Origin: Flagellimonas aequoris
GTDB lineage: Bacteria > Bacteroidota > Bacteroidia > Flavobacteriales > Flavobacteriaceae
Reading direction: 5' to 3'
DNA length: 64,000 nt
NCBI RefSeq assembly: GCF_003584165.1
Contig: NZ_QXFJ01000028.1
Coordinates: 23,038-87,037 of the forward strand
Shown here in pieces: positions 10,481-20,156 of the stretch. A program made the translations under genes and the position numbers. Position 1 is the first letter of the stretch, and each line of letters begins with the position of its first letter. Under the pieces are notes generated by a model that did not search any database, was not told where the DNA came from, and saw only the letters and a list, made by a program, of their open reading frames with translations.

Positions 10481-12859
10481 TTATTCGGTTCGCAGGCTCT
10501 TTACTGGATTGGCCGTAGCGGTTTTTATGGATTGAAAACTTATGGTGAACAAAGCAATAAGTAAGGTGCCTATAGCGGCTATGACGAACATCCACCAACT
10601 TATGGATATCCTATAGGCAAAATTTTGCAACCATTGGGTCATGGACCAATATGCCACGGGGGATGCAATAATGATGGCGACTATCACAAGCTTCAGAAAA
10701 TCTATGGATAAAAGTGCGGTTACACTCTTTACAGAAGCTCCCAAAACCTTACGGATGCCGATTTCTTTTCTTCGCTGTAAAGCAATAAAAGTCGCCAGAC
10801 CAAACAGGCCCATTACCGCAATCAATATGGCAAGACCCGTGAAGGCACTGAAAATCATTGTCAGACGATCCTCTGCCTTGTACTGTGCGTCAAAAGTCTC
10901 ATTTAAGAAATGGTATTCAAAAGGTTTTTCGGCATCGTATTTTTCATAAACCGCTTTCATTTGCTGTAAGATAGAGGGGATGTTGGATTTAGGTGCGATT
11001 TTGGCATAGACGACCCCGCCATATTCTGCCCATGGAGAAGATTCATCACCGCCCTTGCTTACCAATAAGCACAGTGCATTAATTTTATGATGGAGCGAGG
11101 TATAGACAAAATCTTTTAAAACCCCATTAATCTCATATTGTCCGTTTATTTTTTGGTTGATCGGATTTCCCTCAAGATTTAATTTTTCAATGGCCATTTT
11201 ATTAATGATGGCAACAGTTTTTCGGCCATTTAGTAAAAGAGAATCGATAGGGGGAGTTTCCCATTTCAGATTCAACATCGAAATAAAATTTTCATCAACA
11301 GTGAGTGTTGGCAAAAAGATCATTTCATCATCAGTGTTACTTTTGACCCCCATCATATTATGTCCCTTGTACAATGGAAGAATTGCGATACTGGATTGCA
11401 AGACTTCGGGAATAGTTTGTATTTCCTGTTTAAAAGGTTCAACATGCTTTCCAGCAGCAGCGGAAAAAGGCAACATCACAATATTTTCCCTGTCGACACC
11501 AGTGTCTACATGCCTGAAGAAATACATTTGCCGATCGATTACGATGGCACAAATGATCAGTATAATAGAAATGCCAAATTGAAAAACGGTAAAGAACTTC
11601 CTAATGCTCGCACCGCTGTTCTGCGCACTTAATTTTCCGTGTAAAACAACCATTGGTCTATAAGCGGACAATAGTATTGCGGGATAGGTGGCCGCAAGCA
11701 AAATGGTCAAGATGAGCAATACCACAAGGGACACAAGCATCTGTGGGGCATATAAAAACGAATTGTCCATTTGAATGTCCAAAAGGCCAAAAAAGAATGG
11801 TTGTGCCGTTAAACAGAGAAAATATCCCAACACAAATGAAATGACCGTATACAATGCCGATTCAAAAAAGAATTGTAATGCAATGGCTTTTCTGTGGGCA
11901 CCTAACACTTTTCTGACACCAACCTCTTTGGATCGAGTTGTGGATCGTGCCGTGGAGAGACTCGCGTAATTTACAAGGGCAAGAAGTAAAATTAGGATGG
12001 CCACCAACGGAAATATTTTTATATACCTACTATTGGCAAAGTCTCTCCCAAAATGTAAACTTGTAAGTGGTCTGAGAAGATATTTTTTGTTTACATCGCC
12101 CTCACCACCTGTTTTTTGACTATCAATATTGAGTATTGCCCCCTCCACAAGCGCAGGGTCTGCTGATTTGTCCAAAGAGAAATAAGTGGTGAAATCGGAA
12201 TAATCGTTATTTAAGGATTCTTTGTACTCCTCCATGGATGCCATACTGGAAATGGAAGCCACAAAATCAAAATCAATGCTAGAATTGGAGGGAGCATTTT
12301 GCGCAATCCCGGTTACCGTAAAAATATATTGGTCGTTATATAAAAATGTCTTTCCAATCGGATTTTGCCCTCCAAAGTACCTTTCTGCAATATTTTGTGA
12401 AATAACCACTGAAAAAGGGGCTTTTAATACATGGCCATTGTTGCCCTGAACCAAAGGAAAGGTGAAAAAGTCAAAAAAATTGGAATCGGCAAACAAGAAA
12501 TTATCTTCGGAAAATTTTAATTCGGGTGATTCAGGATTCTGGATGGTAACGTTCTCAAAATTCTTTTTATACCGAAGGTAATCTTCTATGGAAGGAATTT
12601 CCTGTTTGCTTTCCGGACCTTTAGAATAGCCCATGTAGGGCATGTATATGGGATCTTTGCCAAATGTTATTTCAGTTTCGCCCAGATAAATATTATCTGC
12701 ATTTTCATGAAACTTGTCATAACTGTATTCATGACCTATGTATAAAACTATCAGCATGCATGCAGCAAGTCCCAACGATAGACCAACAATGTTTATCGAT
12801 GAATACACCTTGCTTCTCACCAAATTTCTCCATGCTATTTTCAGATAGTTCTTTATCAT
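10481..12859 (-). CDS. FtsX-like/MacB-type ABC transporter permease, AT-rich member (array member 5)
   Basis: A 792-residue permease beginning MIKNYLKIAWRNLVRSKVYS, the shortest complete member. The coupling motifs are RSKEVGVRKVLGA and RRKEIGIRKVLGA; the tail is NPVKSLRTE. The gene looks more AT-rich than its neighbours: two 60-base lines counted by hand (11281 and 11521) give 30-33 percent GC, against 48 percent for a line in the next gene (13501). The start is only 9 bases after the upstream stop, and this spacer lacks the longer shared leader seen at other junctions. This may be a later arrival or a faster-evolving copy; a full composition scan is needed to say. Substrate unknown. Confidence 0.93.
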   Translation of the reverse strand: MIKNYLKIAWRNLVRSKVYSSINIVGLSLGLAACMLIVLYIGHEYSYDKFHENADNIYLGETEITFGKDPIYMPYMGYSKGPESKQEIPSIEDYLRYKKNFENVTIQNPESPELKFSEDNFLFADSNFFDFFTFPLVQGNNGHVLKAPFSVVISQNIAERYFGGQNPIGKTFLYNDQYIFTVTGIAQNAPSNSSIDFDFVASISSMASMEEYKESLNNDYSDFTTYFSLDKSADPALVEGAILNIDSQKTGGEGDVNKKYLLRPLTSLHFGRDFANSRYIKIFPLVAILILLLALVNYASLSTARSTTRSKEVGVRKVLGAHRKAIALQFFFESALYTVISFVLGYFLCLTAQPFFFGLLDIQMDNSFLYAPQMLVSLVVLLILTILLAATYPAILLSAYRPMVVLHGKLSAQNSGASIRKFFTVFQFGISIILIICAIVIDRQMYFFRHVDTGVDRENIVMLPFSAAAGKHVEPFKQEIQTIPEVLQSSIAILPLYKGHNMMGVKSNTDDEMIFLPTLTVDENFISMLNLKWETPPIDSLLLNGRKTVAIINKMAIEKLNLEGNPINQKINGQYEINGVLKDFVYTSLHHKINALCLLVSKGGDESSPWAEYGGVVYAKIAPKSNIPSILQQMKAVYEKYDAEKPFEYHFLNETFDAQYKAEDRLTMIFSAFTGLAILIAVMGLFGLATFIALQRRKEIGIRKVLGASVKSVTALLSIDFLKLVIVAIIIASPVAYWSMTQWLQNFAYRISISWWMFVIAAIGTLLIALFTISFQSIKTATANPVKSLRTE

Positions 12860-12868
12860 GACGATTAT

Positions 12869-15268
12869 TTATTCGGTTCTTAAACTCTTTGTTGGATTAG
12901 AACGTGCCGCTTTGATGGCCTGGAAGCTTACCGTGATTACCGTGACCAACATGGCACCTAGCATGGCAAGGCCAAAGATCCACCACTTCAGGATCACTCG
13001 ATATGGATATTCCTGCAACCAACCGTTCATTACGTAATAGGCAATAGGCACCGCTATGAAACAGGAGATGATCACCAGTTTCAAGAAATCCTTGGAAAGC
13101 ATGTTCCAAACGTTGAACACGGAGGCTCCCAAAACTTTTCTCACCCCAATTTCTTTGGTGCGTTGCTCGGCCACAAAAGAGGTAAGGCCAAAGAGCCCCA
13201 AACAGCTTATCAAAATGGCCAAGGCCGTAAAGATTCCGGATAGTGTGCCGATACGTACTTCTGAGGCAAATTTTTCGGCGTATTCTTCGTCCACAAAATC
13301 ATATTGGAATGGAATATTGGGGAAATGTTCCTTGAACACCCGCTCAATAATGGCCAAGTTTTGGCTGGCACTTTGCTTGGGGTTCAACCTCAAATTGTAA
13401 TAAGAGCCGTTGCCATATTTGTCAAACACATACATGCCTTGTTTTACCGGTTCATAGGGTGATTGGGCAATCATATCCTGTACCACGCCGATAATTTTTA
13501 GGGGTGGATTGGGGTCTTCCTCGTCATCATCTTTGATGAACTGGCCTATCGGGTTTTTAAGCCCCATATATTTAACAGCGGTCTCGTTGATGAGCACTGC
13601 ATTGGAATCGGATGGGAATTCCCGTGAAAAGTCCCTTCCCTCCACAATCTTTAGGTTTAGGCTCTTGGCATATTCTGGGGAAACCTCGGTCCAAGCGAGA
13701 TCTTCCTGAAAACCTTCTGGCTTGCCCTCCCAATTAAAACCACTTCGGTTGGACCAAATATTGGTGGTAGGAGCACTGGAGGTGGACATCTCCATAACGG
13801 CGCCAGACTTGATGAACTCATCTCGCATCAACTCGAATTTGCCAGTAAAATCTTGGCTCATGGTCGGTATTTGGACCAACCCTTCCTTGTCATAACCAAT
13901 GGGCCTGTTCTTGGCATAGTTGATCTGTTGCATCACGATGACCGTTCCGATAATGAAGGCCACGGACACAGTGAACTGAACCACAACCAAGATTTTTCTT
14001 GGCAATCCGGAATGTTTGCCCGCCTTAAATGTTCCCTTCAAAACATCTACAGGTCTAAAAGAGGACAGATATAGGGCGGGATAGCTTCCCGCCAAAAGGG
14101 ACGTGAACAGAATGAAAGCCAAAGAGGCTCCCCAAAATCCTGCCGAACCCCATGGGAACGACATTTCTTTTTTGGCAAGCTCGTTGAAACCGCTCAGGGA
14201 AATCACCACAATCAATACCGCGATCACAAAAGCAAAAAGGACCACCAAAAAGGATTCTCCCAAGAATTGGTTGATCAATTGGTTGCGTTGTGACCCTATG
14301 GATTTTCTGATACCCACTTCCTTGGCCCTTTTCTCGGAACGGGCCGTACTCAGGTTCATAAAGTTGATACAGGCCAAAAGCAGCACAAAGGCCCCGATAA
14401 TGGCAAACAGCCAAACATATTTGATTCGCCCCCCAACTTGTTTTCCATTTTCAAAATTCCCACGTAGATGCCAATCCTTCATGGGGAAGAGAAACAATTG
14501 GGGGTTGAATTCCTCCGTGTTCTTGTTGAGGGTTTTCTTAACATCTTTTACGGTAGAAGTCACCCGTTCCATGGTGGTGTTGTCCGCAATCTGCACAAAC
14601 ATTTGGAAGGAGTTGTTTCCCCATTGGTCCTCTGCGTTTTTTATCCATTCGTTCACGGAAACATATTTGTCCCATGGCATGATGAACTCCGTATCGTTGA
14701 AGGAGGCATTAAAGGGAATGTCCTCATACACGGCCGTTACCATCATGTCGTATTGGCTGTTGACCTCAATGGTCTTTCCAATAGGGTCCTCGTCGCCAAA
14801 AAGGGCCTTTGCGGTCGATTCGTTCAACATGATGGAATTGATTTCCCGAATCCCATCTTTTTCACCTTTCAGGATTTTAAGATCTAACATTTCGGGTGCT
14901 TCGCGCTGCATGAAATTGCCATCACGCGAGATGCTGGTTTCCCCATATTTTAAATATTGGGAGTTGTTCCAAGAGCACATCACTAAATGCTTGAAGTTGT
15001 CCATATAACCATCCCTAAAAGCTTTTTCCAAAGGCCGGGGAATGGCAGGACCTGTGCCCGTCCGCCCATTGAAGGTCTGCGATTGGTAAATCTGGGCAAT
15101 CTGGTTTTTGTTGGTGAAATAATCGTTATGGCTCAGTTCATCCTTCACCCATAGTCCGATGATTAAGGTAACGGCCATGCCCAATGCAAGGCCACCAACA
15201 TTGATGATGGTATAGCCCTTATGTTTGGTAAGGTTCCTCCAGGCAATTTTTAAATAATTCTTTAACAT
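12869..15268 (-). CDS. FtsX-like/MacB-type ABC transporter permease (array member 4)
   Basis: A 799-residue permease beginning MLKNYLKIAWRNLTKHKGYT. The coupling motifs are RAKEVGIRKSIGS and RTKEIGVRKVLGA; the tail is NPTKSLRTE. The first periplasmic core includes MMVTAVYEDIPFNASFNDTE; the second half carries an acidic DDDEEDPNPP stretch that the paralogues lack, between GQFIK and LKIIGVVQDM. The 31-base spacer upstream of its ATG contains both repeated leader strings (TTTTTGATTGATGAT when read on the plus strand, and AACGAACCATC next to the ATG). Membrane topology and role are inferred from the family, as for the other members. Confidence 0.93.
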   Translation of the reverse strand: MLKNYLKIAWRNLTKHKGYTIINVGGLALGMAVTLIIGLWVKDELSHNDYFTNKNQIAQIYQSQTFNGRTGTGPAIPRPLEKAFRDGYMDNFKHLVMCSWNNSQYLKYGETSISRDGNFMQREAPEMLDLKILKGEKDGIREINSIMLNESTAKALFGDEDPIGKTIEVNSQYDMMVTAVYEDIPFNASFNDTEFIMPWDKYVSVNEWIKNAEDQWGNNSFQMFVQIADNTTMERVTSTVKDVKKTLNKNTEEFNPQLFLFPMKDWHLRGNFENGKQVGGRIKYVWLFAIIGAFVLLLACINFMNLSTARSEKRAKEVGIRKSIGSQRNQLINQFLGESFLVVLFAFVIAVLIVVISLSGFNELAKKEMSFPWGSAGFWGASLAFILFTSLLAGSYPALYLSSFRPVDVLKGTFKAGKHSGLPRKILVVVQFTVSVAFIIGTVIVMQQINYAKNRPIGYDKEGLVQIPTMSQDFTGKFELMRDEFIKSGAVMEMSTSSAPTTNIWSNRSGFNWEGKPEGFQEDLAWTEVSPEYAKSLNLKIVEGRDFSREFPSDSNAVLINETAVKYMGLKNPIGQFIKDDDEEDPNPPLKIIGVVQDMIAQSPYEPVKQGMYVFDKYGNGSYYNLRLNPKQSASQNLAIIERVFKEHFPNIPFQYDFVDEEYAEKFASEVRIGTLSGIFTALAILISCLGLFGLTSFVAEQRTKEIGVRKVLGASVFNVWNMLSKDFLKLVIISCFIAVPIAYYVMNGWLQEYPYRVILKWWIFGLAMLGAMLVTVITVSFQAIKAARSNPTKSLRTE

Positions 15269-15299
15269 GATGGTTCGTTTTTGATTGATGATTTATGAT

Positions 15300-17714
15300 C
15301 TATTCTGACCTTAAGCTTTTAGCTGGATTCACCAGCCCCGCCCGTATGGATTGATAACTTACGGTAAGCAATGCAATACCTAAGGAGATACCTCCCGCCA
15401 AGGCAAATACCCACCATTGAACATCTATTCTATAAGCAAAGTCTTCCAACCAGCGGCTCATCATGTACCACCCAATGGGGATGGCTATGATGATCGCAAT
15501 CAAGATCAGTTTCATGAAATCCATGGTCAACAACTGGTAAATACTTTTGAACGGAGCACCCAAAACCAATCGAATACTGATTTCCTTTTTTCGCTGTTCC
15601 ACCAAAAAGGCCGATAGTGCGAACAGGCCCAAACAGGCCACAAGTATGGCAAAAAGCGCGAAGCTGTTGAATATTTTTCCCATGCGCTGCACATCGTCGT
15701 GCATGTGTGCAAATTCTTGGTCCAGAAAGGTGTACTCAAAAGACTGTTGTGGCACATATTCCTGCCAAATGGAGGCTACTGAAGCAATGGCCTGGGTGGT
15801 TTCTCTCTTGTTCAATTTTATGGAAATCATACTTGGGCTATTGCCGATCACAAGGGATAGGGAGGCGATATCTTCCTTTAGGTTCTTAAAATGGAAATCT
15901 TCCACCACCCCGATTATGGTCCAGTCGCGCCCATTGTTGATGTGTTTGCCAATCGGATTTTGAAGACCAAGTTCCTTGGCCATGGTGGTATTGATCACAA
16001 TGGCGGTGGAGTCACTGGCAAAGTCCTTTGAAAATGCCCTTCCCTCCTTTACATGGAGGCCAAGAGTTTCAATATAATCGTAGTCTACCTGCCATATCTG
16101 CGCAGGCACCGAAATTTCTTGGCTGCCCTCGTTGATCATACCAAAAGTGTTTCCGTTGCGTTTGGATCCTTCTACCGGGAGATAATCGCTTACGGTCACA
16201 GATTTCACGTCGGATAGTCCAAGAAGACGTTCCTTAAAGGATTCCGTATTGTCTTTTAACAAGTTGGTTCCTTTGATAACCAATACTTGGTCCTTGTTGA
16301 AGCCCAATTTTTTATCCATGATGTAATTCATCTGTTTATAGATGATCAAGGTGCCTATGATCAATACCACCGATGTGGTAAATTGAAACACCACCAAGCC
16401 ACTTCTCAACTTACCGCTCTTACTGCCGGTACTCAAGGTGCCTTTTAGCACGTTCACGGGTTTGAAAGCAGAGAGATAGAAGGCGGGATATAGGCCTGCC
16501 AAAATTCCGACCAACAATGCTGCCACAAGGACCACAGGTAAAAACCACCAATCTGCCCATGGCATTACAATGTGTTTCGCTGCTATGGAATTAAAGGTTG
16601 GCAATAAGGCCCATGCCAACAATACTCCAATAACAAAGGATATAAAACTGTAGATGACCGATTCGGTCAAAAATTGGCTTACCAAATTGCCCCGGAAGGC
16701 TCCCACTGTTTTTTTGAGACCCACTTCCTTGGCCCTATTGGCAGATTTAGCTGTGGATAGATTGATGAAGTTGATGACCGCCAACAACAACACAAAAATG
16801 GCAATGGCCGCAAAGAGCCAAACAAAACGGATATCGCCGTGCCGTAGCCCATCACCCATTTTGATGTCGGATTTTAGGTGTATGTCTGTAACAGGCTGTA
16901 ACTTGTATTCCAACGTTTTTAAGACCTCCATGAAATCCGCGCTCCTCATCCTTTCCTTATATGTCGGGATAACATATTCCTCTAGTATGGAGACCATTTT
17001 CTTCTCCAAAGCAGGGATGTCGGTATTGTTATCGACCAGCAAATATGTAAAGTAGTTTGTGTTGGACCAACTCATGTTGGTATCCTCTATGGCCAATAGA
17101 AAATTGAAGTCGAGATGGGTTTTTTCCGAAGGGTTCTCTTTAATGACCCCGGTGACCGTATAGGGCCTGTTGGAATTGTCATCAAGAAATATGGTCTTGC
17201 CCACCGCATGGCCCTCTGGAAAATATTTGGCTGCCTTGGAAGCGGTCAGTACCACACTTTGTGGATTGGTGAGGACTTGCTTGGGATTGCCTTCCAACAA
17301 TTCAAACTCCAAAATATCAAAAACCCCTTGATCGGCGAAGATGAAACCGTCCTCAAAGTTGTTTTGCATAGTGCCCACAGGGCGAAAAGGTCTTCTGCCC
17401 GCACCAAAAAGCTCGCTCATGTTTATTTTGCCGGCTTCCAAAATTTCAGGAAAGGTGGATTGCAGGGTTTCGGCAAAGGGGAGTTGAAAATGAACACTTT
17501 TTAATAACTCTCCGTTCATTACCCCTTGCATGACCACACGGTAGATGCGATCTTTGTTCTTGTAATGGTTGTCATAGCTCAATTCATTTTTGATGAAAAG
17601 GGCTATTAAAAGGCAGGCTGCTATCCCAACGGCAAAACCACCAATTTTAATGGTGGTAAAGAGCTTGTCCTTTTTGATGTTTCGCCAGGCGATCCGTAAA
17701 TGGTTTTTAAACAT
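15300..17714 (-). CDS. FtsX-like/MacB-type ABC transporter permease with divergent coupling motifs (array member 3)
   Basis: An 804-residue permease beginning MFKNHLRIAWRNIKKDKLFT. Both coupling motifs deviate from the array: the first is RAKEVGLKKTVGA (Lys in place of the usual Arg) and the second RKKEISIRLVLGA (Ser for Gly, Leu for Lys). The tail is NPAKSLRSE. In this family these segments lie at the cytoplasmic face near the ATPase, so the changes might alter coupling; that is inference. The membrane helices and both periplasmic domains are complete (TVTGVIKENPSEKTHLDFNF in the first). The spacer upstream has the shared TTTTTGATTGATGAT string. Confidence 0.93.
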   Translation of the reverse strand: MFKNHLRIAWRNIKKDKLFTTIKIGGFAVGIAACLLIALFIKNELSYDNHYKNKDRIYRVVMQGVMNGELLKSVHFQLPFAETLQSTFPEILEAGKINMSELFGAGRRPFRPVGTMQNNFEDGFIFADQGVFDILEFELLEGNPKQVLTNPQSVVLTASKAAKYFPEGHAVGKTIFLDDNSNRPYTVTGVIKENPSEKTHLDFNFLLAIEDTNMSWSNTNYFTYLLVDNNTDIPALEKKMVSILEEYVIPTYKERMRSADFMEVLKTLEYKLQPVTDIHLKSDIKMGDGLRHGDIRFVWLFAAIAIFVLLLAVINFINLSTAKSANRAKEVGLKKTVGAFRGNLVSQFLTESVIYSFISFVIGVLLAWALLPTFNSIAAKHIVMPWADWWFLPVVLVAALLVGILAGLYPAFYLSAFKPVNVLKGTLSTGSKSGKLRSGLVVFQFTTSVVLIIGTLIIYKQMNYIMDKKLGFNKDQVLVIKGTNLLKDNTESFKERLLGLSDVKSVTVSDYLPVEGSKRNGNTFGMINEGSQEISVPAQIWQVDYDYIETLGLHVKEGRAFSKDFASDSTAIVINTTMAKELGLQNPIGKHINNGRDWTIIGVVEDFHFKNLKEDIASLSLVIGNSPSMISIKLNKRETTQAIASVASIWQEYVPQQSFEYTFLDQEFAHMHDDVQRMGKIFNSFALFAILVACLGLFALSAFLVEQRKKEISIRLVLGAPFKSIYQLLTMDFMKLILIAIIIAIPIGWYMMSRWLEDFAYRIDVQWWVFALAGGISLGIALLTVSYQSIRAGLVNPAKSLRSE

Positions 17715-17742
17715 GATGTTTTTTTTGATTGATGATGTTATC

Positions 17743-20124
17743 TCACTCGGTACGTAAACTTTTTACAGGATTGGCACTTGCTGCTTTGATGGCTTGAAAA
17801 CTTACGGTTACCAATGCAATGAGAATGGTCAAGATACTTGCTATGGCAAATACGGCCCATCCGATGTTTGTTCTATAGGCAAATTGTTGGAGCCAGCCAC
17901 TCATAAGGTACCATGCAACGGGAGAGGCGATCAATATGGCAATTAAAACAAGTTTTAGAAAATCGAGGAAAAGTAATTGCAGTATTGCATAGGTGGAGGA
18001 ACCCAACACCTTACGCACGCCAATTTCTTTCACCCGCATTTCATTGTTGAAAGCTGCCAATCCGAACAAACCAAGGCAGGAAATGAAAATGGCAAGAATG
18101 GCAAAATACTTGGAAAGCGATAAGATTCGCTGTTCCGAAGAATACTGGGCATTGAACATTTGATCCTGAAAGGTGAAATTAAAATTGTAACCAGGATTAT
18201 AATCTGTATACAATCGCTTTATGTTTTCAATGGTCTTCATTTCCGATCCGGAATGGATCCGCACCATTGCCAAAGCCAAATGGTTAGAGGAATACTTAAA
18301 AACCACGGGTGAAATGGGTTGCATGACGGAGGCGGTATGAAAATCCTTCATGACCCCAAGAATGGTCTTGTCCTCTCCCCAAAGATTGATTTTTTGCCCA
18401 ACAGGATTTTCCAACCCCATTATCCGTATGGCCTCCTCATTAAATATTACGTAAGACTCGGGAGAACCGAGTTTTGCGTTAAAAGATTCCCCTTCCACCA
18501 TTTCTATGTTAAGGGTCTGTGTCAGGTTTTCATCCACATCGCGAACAATAAAATCTACCTCAAGATCCGCTGGCTTACCGGCCCAGTCAATGCCGTAGGT
18601 GGAAGACCCGCCGTCTTCCCGGACAATACTCTGGCTAAGTCCACCAACACGTTCCACACCCTCTACTTTTTCAACCTCATCGAAGAAAAAAGGGATGTTG
18701 TCATAGGCCTTGCCCTCAAGATCTATTTGGACTATGTTATCTTTTTGATAACCAATGGGTTTTGTGAGCGCAAAGTTGAGCTGGTTGTTTATGATCAATA
18801 CCGATATGATCAGGACTAGGGATGCCATAAACTGAAAGACCACCAGGCCTTTTCGTGTAAAAAGTTCCCCGCCATGGGTCTTAAAGGCGCCTTTAAGTGT
18901 TGCCAATGGACTAAAGCCGGACAAATAAAATGCTGGATAACTTCCGGAGATCAATCCGGTAAGCAATGTGGCCAAAATCAATACTGGGGCATTTTGGAAA
19001 ATAAGTTGAAGATCCAGTTCTTTGCCTGAAACATAGTTGAACGCAGGAATCAACAAAAAGACCAATAAAAGGGCCAATATCAAAGAAAGGCATGTTAGGA
19101 AAATCGATTCTGTTAGAAACTGAACCACCAGTGTTCTTTTGGTACTCCCTACCGTTTTCTTGATGCCGATTTCCTTAAATCTCCTGCTAACGCGGGCCGT
19201 GGAAAGATTCATGAAATTGATACAGGCAATGAGCAGGACCAAAATGGCAATGAAAGAAAAAAGCCTAACGTAGGTAATTCTGCCACCACTTTGAATACCA
19301 TCCACATAATTGCCCTTTAGGTAAGCATCTGAATATTTTCTTGTGAAAAGACTGAACATGTTACCATCAAGGTACTTGTCTACGAACCGGTCTATTTTTT
19401 TATTAAAGGCCGCCTGGTCCGTGTTGGGCTTGAGGACAAGGTATGTTTGTGGGCCGGTATTGTACCATTCTTTTCCGTTTGTCCAAATGTCTTCCAGCAA
19501 TTTCTTTTTGGTCCCTATGAAACTGAACTTCATGGTAGAGTTTGAAGGAACGTCCTCAAAAACACCTGTAATCTTTCCGCTCTGCTCTTTGCCAAAGAAG
19601 CTATATTTTATTTGATGGTTTAGGGCTTTGTCAACAGAACCGAACAGTTTTAAGGCAAAGTTTTCGGAAACAACAATGGCATCCTTATCTTGAAGCACTT
19701 GATCAATGGAGCCTCGTATCAGGGGAAAGGAAAACACATTGAAAAAGTTTTTACTGGCAAATAGCCCTTCCGTTTTGAAAGTATTCTCCCCATCGGAGAA
19801 AGTGATTGCCATTCCCTCCCTCTCAAGATTCATAACGGTCACCGCATCTTCAACCTCGGGCAGATCTTTTTCCAATGCTTCTGCAAGGGGCCCTTGTGTA
19901 CCTTCATGAACTCTGATTACTCCATTTTCCTCGCTCTTCATCAATATTTGATAAAGGTTTTGGTCATTTTCATGAAACGTATCGACCGTCATTTCATCAG
20001 TGACCCAGAAAAAGATTAAAAAAGCACTGGCCAGTCCTGTGGAAAGCCCCAGAATATTTATCAATGAAAACAAAGGATTTCTCCTAAGGTTTCTCCAAGC
20101 TATTTTAAGATGTGTCTTGATCAT
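17743..20124 (-). CDS. FtsX-like/MacB-type ABC transporter permease (array member 2)
   Basis: A 793-residue permease beginning MIKTHLKIAWRNLRRNPLFS. The first coupling motif is RFKEIGIKKTVGS, with Lys where most members have Arg; the second, RVKEIGVRKVLGS, is standard. The tail is NPVKSLRTE. The first periplasmic core contains GKITGVFEDVPSNSTMKFSF. It lies 28 bases before the next permease and 32 bases after the previous one. The bases next to its ATG (AAAACAAACCATC) are a one-base variant of the leader string used by two other members. No substrate information is visible. Confidence 0.93.
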   Translation of the reverse strand: MIKTHLKIAWRNLRRNPLFSLINILGLSTGLASAFLIFFWVTDEMTVDTFHENDQNLYQILMKSEENGVIRVHEGTQGPLAEALEKDLPEVEDAVTVMNLEREGMAITFSDGENTFKTEGLFASKNFFNVFSFPLIRGSIDQVLQDKDAIVVSENFALKLFGSVDKALNHQIKYSFFGKEQSGKITGVFEDVPSNSTMKFSFIGTKKKLLEDIWTNGKEWYNTGPQTYLVLKPNTDQAAFNKKIDRFVDKYLDGNMFSLFTRKYSDAYLKGNYVDGIQSGGRITYVRLFSFIAILVLLIACINFMNLSTARVSRRFKEIGIKKTVGSTKRTLVVQFLTESIFLTCLSLILALLLVFLLIPAFNYVSGKELDLQLIFQNAPVLILATLLTGLISGSYPAFYLSGFSPLATLKGAFKTHGGELFTRKGLVVFQFMASLVLIISVLIINNQLNFALTKPIGYQKDNIVQIDLEGKAYDNIPFFFDEVEKVEGVERVGGLSQSIVREDGGSSTYGIDWAGKPADLEVDFIVRDVDENLTQTLNIEMVEGESFNAKLGSPESYVIFNEEAIRIMGLENPVGQKINLWGEDKTILGVMKDFHTASVMQPISPVVFKYSSNHLALAMVRIHSGSEMKTIENIKRLYTDYNPGYNFNFTFQDQMFNAQYSSEQRILSLSKYFAILAIFISCLGLFGLAAFNNEMRVKEIGVRKVLGSSTYAILQLLFLDFLKLVLIAILIASPVAWYLMSGWLQQFAYRTNIGWAVFAIASILTILIALVTVSFQAIKAASANPVKSLRTE

Positions 20125-20156
20125 GATGGTTTGTTTTTATGATGATGTTTTTTATG

